This document shows positions 4,924-6,760 of a stretch of DNA of 6,760 nucleotides, in pieces. This DNA comes from Chloroflexota bacterium (GTDB taxonomy: Bacteria; Chloroflexota; Anaerolineae; B4-G1): contig QMOC01000145.1 in the NCBI GenBank assembly GCA_003648085.1, positions 1-6,760 on the forward strand, given 5' to 3'. The first letter of the stretch is position 1. Each line of letters starts with the position of its first letter. A program made the translations under genes and the position numbers. The notes under the pieces were generated by a model. It had not been told where the DNA came from. It was given only the letters and a program-made list of their open reading frames with translations, and made no database searches.

Positions 4924-6573
4924 GTGAATCGCAGGGAATGGCGTTGGGTCGCACTGGTGACACTGGCATTGGTGGCTGCCAGCAATCTGCCCTACCTCAT
5001 CGCCTGGGCGGTGACGCCTGATGGTGCGCACTTCACCGGGCTGATCTTCAACCCGCAGGACGGCAATTCCTATATGGCGAAGATGCGCCAGGGGCTCACG
5101 GGCTCCTGGTTGTTTCGTCTCCCCTACACCCCTGAACCGCATAACGGCGCACCGGTGTATGTGTTTTATCTGGCGCTGGGGCACGTGGCGCGCTGGACGG
5201 GCCTGTCGCTGATCGTGGTCTACCACGCAGCGCGGATGGCAGGTGGCGTGGCGATGCTATTGGCGTTCTACGGGCTGGCCTCCCGGTTAAGCGACGATGT
5301 GGGCGAGCGGCGCGCGATGTTCCTGCTGGCGGCGCTGGGGTCGGGGTTGGGCTGGCTGGTGGGATTGCTGGGCATCGTGACAGCCGACCTGTGGGTGCCG
5401 GAGGCGTTCCCTGCGTACGCGCTGCTGGCAAACGCGCACTTCCCGCTGGCGATGGGGCTGATGGTGGGGATGGTTGTATGTGGATTGCAGGCGATTAGCG
5501 GGAGGAAGCGGAGAAGTAGGGAAGCAGGGAAGCAAGTAAGCAGAGGAGCAGAGGAGCAGGGGAGCAAGGGAGCAAAGAAGCAGGAAGCAGGGAGCAAGGA
5601 GTGGTTGTGGGGCCTGGGGATGGTGGCGGCAGCGGTGGCGCTGGGGGTGATTCAGCCGTTCGGGTTGGTGGCGGTGTTCGGGGGGCAGGGGGTGATGCTG
5701 GTTGCGCGGGCGGTGCGTGAGCGGCGCGTGCCGTGGCGGGCGGTCGCCTGGATGGCCGGGGCCGGAGCGGCGGCGCTGCCCTATCCACTGTACGCGCAGT
5801 GGGCGATCCGTGCCGATCCGGTATTGGCGGCGTGGAACGCGCAGAACGTGACCCCTTCGCCGCCACTGTGGGACTGGGCGCTGAGTTACGGGCTGGTGCT
5901 GGCGCTGGCCGTGCTGGGGATCGCCTTTGCAGTGCGGCGCGGCTCCGACGGCGACTGGCTGCTGTTGGGCTGGGTCGGCGTGACGCTGGTGGGGATGTAC
6001 CTGCCGCTCTCGTTGCAGCGCCGGCTGAGCCTGGGGCTTGGGGTGCCGCTGGGCTTGCTCGCCGGAACGGGATGGTGGCGTGCGGTGCGACCGCGAGTCT
6101 ATGCCCGCAGGCGGGCGTTCGTTCAGGGACTGGTGGTGGCTTTCTGTGCGCTGACGCCGGTTTTCCTGATGCTGGGGACACCGCTATCGCCGGCCGGCAG
6201 GCCGTGGTTCTACCTGAGCAGAGGGGAATGGGCCGCGCTGGAGTGGCTGCGCGACGAAGGCCATCCCGACGCGGTGGTACTATGCGCGCCGCAGACGGGC
6301 CTGTTCGTGCCGGCCTGGGCCGGGCAGCGAGTAGTCTACGGCCATCCCTTCGAGACGGTGGACGCGGAGCGGCGAAAAGCGCAGGTGGAAGCATACTGGG
6401 CAGGTGAGATGAGCCCGGCGGAGCGGGAGGCGTTCTTGCGGGAGAATCGCGTGGGGTATGTATTGGTCGGGCCGAGGGAGCGGGCGCTGGGAGCAGGGGA
6501 GCAGGGGAGCAAGGGAGCAGGGGAGCAGGTGTTTGGAGCGGGTGATGTAAGGGTGTATGAGGTGACAAGGTGA
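4924..6573 (+). CDS. polytopic membrane protein, GT-C glycosyltransferase-like, with repeat insertions
   Basis: I do not recognise a named gene. From the GTG at 4924 it has 549 residues: a first helix (about 8-30), an outward loop with NPQDGNSYMAKMRQG (43-57), whose Asp46 sits where GT-C enzymes carry a catalytic acidic residue, then about ten further hydrophobic segments to about residue 425, and a soluble C-terminal domain (about 430-520: SRGEWAALEWLRDEG, VVYGHPFETVD, NRVGYVLVGPRE). This fits membrane glycosyltransferases using lipid-linked sugars; substrate unknown. Residues 194-226 are a charged, low-complexity loop encoded by an octanucleotide repeat, residues 523-536 come from the same repeat, and the last three residues and stop come from another. 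An earlier ATG at 4750 is rejected because that stretch is tRNA-Thr and the promoter. A GTG at 4903 lies almost at the predicted transcript start. The ribosome site before 4924 (AAGAG) is weak. Confidence 0.85.
   Translation: MNRREWRWVALVTLALVAASNLPYLIAWAVTPDGAHFTGLIFNPQDGNSYMAKMRQGLTGSWLFRLPYTPEPHNGAPVYVFYLALGHVARWTGLSLIVVYHAARMAGGVAMLLAFYGLASRLSDDVGERRAMFLLAALGSGLGWLVGLLGIVTADLWVPEAFPAYALLANAHFPLAMGLMVGMVVCGLQAISGRKRRSREAGKQVSRGAEEQGSKGAKKQEAGSKEWLWGLGMVAAAVALGVIQPFGLVAVFGGQGVMLVARAVRERRVPWRAVAWMAGAGAAALPYPLYAQWAIRADPVLAAWNAQNVTPSPPLWDWALSYGLVLALAVLGIAFAVRRGSDGDWLLLGWVGVTLVGMYLPLSLQRRLSLGLGVPLGLLAGTGWWRAVRPRVYARRRAFVQGLVVAFCALTPVFLMLGTPLSPAGRPWFYLSRGEWAALEWLRDEGHPDAVVLCAPQTGLFVPAWAGQRVVYGHPFETVDAERRKAQVEAYWAGEMSPAEREAFLRENRVGYVLVGPRERALGAGEQGSKGAGEQVFGAGDVRVYEVTR
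5505..5599 (+). repeat. octanucleotide tandem repeat (GRAGCARG) inside the coding region
   Basis: About twelve near-continuous 8-bp units of consensus GRAGCARG in phase from 5505 (GAAGCGGA, GAAGTAGG, GAAGCAGG, GAAGCAAG, TAAGCAGA, GGAGCAGA, GGAGCAGG, GGAGCAAG, GGAGCAAA, GAAGCAGG, a 7-bp unit, GAGCAAGG). Three units (24 bp) encode eight residues, giving a GSKGAEEQ-like charged peptide placed between two membrane helices of the host protein. Confidence 0.92.
6490..6529 (+). repeat. second octanucleotide array (GGAGCARG) at the 3' end of the gene
   Basis: Five contiguous 8-bp units: GGAGCAGG, GGAGCAGG, GGAGCAAG, GGAGCAGG, GGAGCAGG. It is the same family as the array at 5505-5599 but more uniform, and encodes the GEQGSKGAGEQ stretch just after the conserved C-terminal domain. 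Confidence 0.93.
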
Positions 6574-6624
6574 CACGGAGACAGGGTGACAAGGTGACAC
6601 GGAGACAGGGTGACAAGGTGACCC
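6561..6624 (+). repeat. octanucleotide array GGTGACAA/GGTGACAC/GGAGACAG with 24-bp higher-order period
   Basis: Eight contiguous 8-bp units in the order GGTGACAA, GGTGACAC, GGAGACAG, repeated, ending GGTGACAA, GGTGACCC. The three-unit set makes an exact 24-bp repeat. The stop codon of the upstream gene (TGA, 6571-6573) and candidate GTG starts of the next gene (6570, 6594, 6618) all lie within it. Confidence 0.93.
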
Positions 6625-6760
6625 ATACACCACGGTCAGGTGCTGTTCGTTGGGATTTGGGGTTTGCCATTTGTCATTTGTCGTTTGCCATTCTGGCGTT
6701 GGCGTTGCTGTGGCCGGTGGTGGTGCATCCTGGGTGGTGGCTTTGGTCGCCGGGGGCGGC
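6618..6760 (+). CDS. N-terminus of a second membrane protein, truncated by the window end
   Basis: A frame open from 6561 to the last base encodes, after a short polar head, a hydrophobic segment (GFAICHLSFAILALALLW) then PVVVHPGWWLWSPGA. The sequence resembles the first helix and start of the outward loop of large YfhO-like or GT-C-like membrane proteins, but only 47 residues are visible. Three GTG codons (6570, 6594, 6618) are possible starts, each 7 nt after a GAGG or AGGG purine run, because all are supplied by the 24-bp repeat. I chose the last because it leaves the shortest head; the first would overlap the upstream stop as GTGA. It is probably cotranscribed with the upstream gene and related in function. 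No identity can be given. Confidence 0.6.
   Translation, partial: MTHTPRSGAVRWDLGFAICHLSFAILALALLWPVVVHPGWWLWSPGA
6655..6689 (+). repeat. heptanucleotide tandem repeat (RTTTGYC)
   Basis: Five 7-bp units: ATTTGGG, GTTTGCC, ATTTGTC, ATTTGTC, GTTTGCC, then a degenerate ATTCTGG. It resembles the heptameric STRR sequences known from cyanobacteria. Here it appears to encode the first part of the membrane helix of the next gene. Confidence 0.85.

Noticed and set aside
5505..6624. CRISPR array from the repeated short motifs
   Set aside because: Units are 7-8 bp and directly contiguous with no unique spacers, and no cas genes are present; these are microsatellite-type tandem repeats.
5495..6670. Long open frame on the minus strand (391 codons) opposite the GT-C-like gene
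   Set aside because: It is a Pro/Ser/Ala/Arg-rich shadow of the plus-strand gene, kept open by GC bias and by repeats that have no stops in any frame; its ends are pure repeat translation (LSPCLRVTLSPCLRV).

Overview
The window is GC-rich bacterial chromosome. It most resembles a member of the Chloroflexota (Anaerolineae-like). This is an inference from the short archaeal/thermophile-type S-adenosylhomocysteinase, the polytopic glycosyltransferase-like proteins, two tRNA genes without encoded CCA, and short 7-8 bp tandem repeats of a kind also common in cyanobacteria. No database search was possible, so the phylum is a judgement.

Layout. Bases 2-919 (+) are the 3' three-quarters of ahcY (S-adenosylhomocysteine hydrolase), cut by the window edge. 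Bases 920-1404 hold no protein gene that I can support. They contain a complete leftward tRNA-Gly(CCC) unit: a near-consensus sigma70-type promoter, the tRNA, a 26-bp perfect palindrome and a strong intrinsic terminator. A roughly 104-bp imperfect inverted repeat follows. Bases 1405-4670 (-) are a compact four-gene cluster read right to left: a ResB-like cytochrome c maturation protein, a degenerate CcsA-like membrane protein, uridine kinase (udk), and a GT2 polyprenyl-phosphate sugar transferase. Spacings are 1 nt, about 20 nt, and a stop/start overlap or short gap. Just upstream of this cluster and on the same strand is tRNA-Thr(CGT), with its own promoter and a short terminator-like hairpin, so the cluster may depend partly on readthrough from the tRNA promoter.

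Divergent from tRNA-Thr, bases 4924-6573 (+) encode a multi-spanning membrane protein with a C-terminal soluble domain, resembling GT-C type glycosyltransferases. A second membrane protein begins at its 3' end (about 6618) and runs off the window.

Functionally, the resB/ccsA-like pair points to heme handling or System II cytochrome c maturation. The GT2 enzyme and the two rightward membrane proteins point to polyprenyl-linked glycan synthesis at the membrane (GT2 makes lipid-linked sugar, GT-C uses it). That link is inference.

I do not see a clear new defence or mobile system. The most unusual content is the set of short tandem repeats at 5505-5599 and 6490-6696. They lie inside coding sequence, supply a protein loop, a C-terminus, a stop codon, and apparently the start codons and first membrane segment of the next gene. 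The other notable item is a CcsA-like protein that has lost the WWD heme-binding signature.
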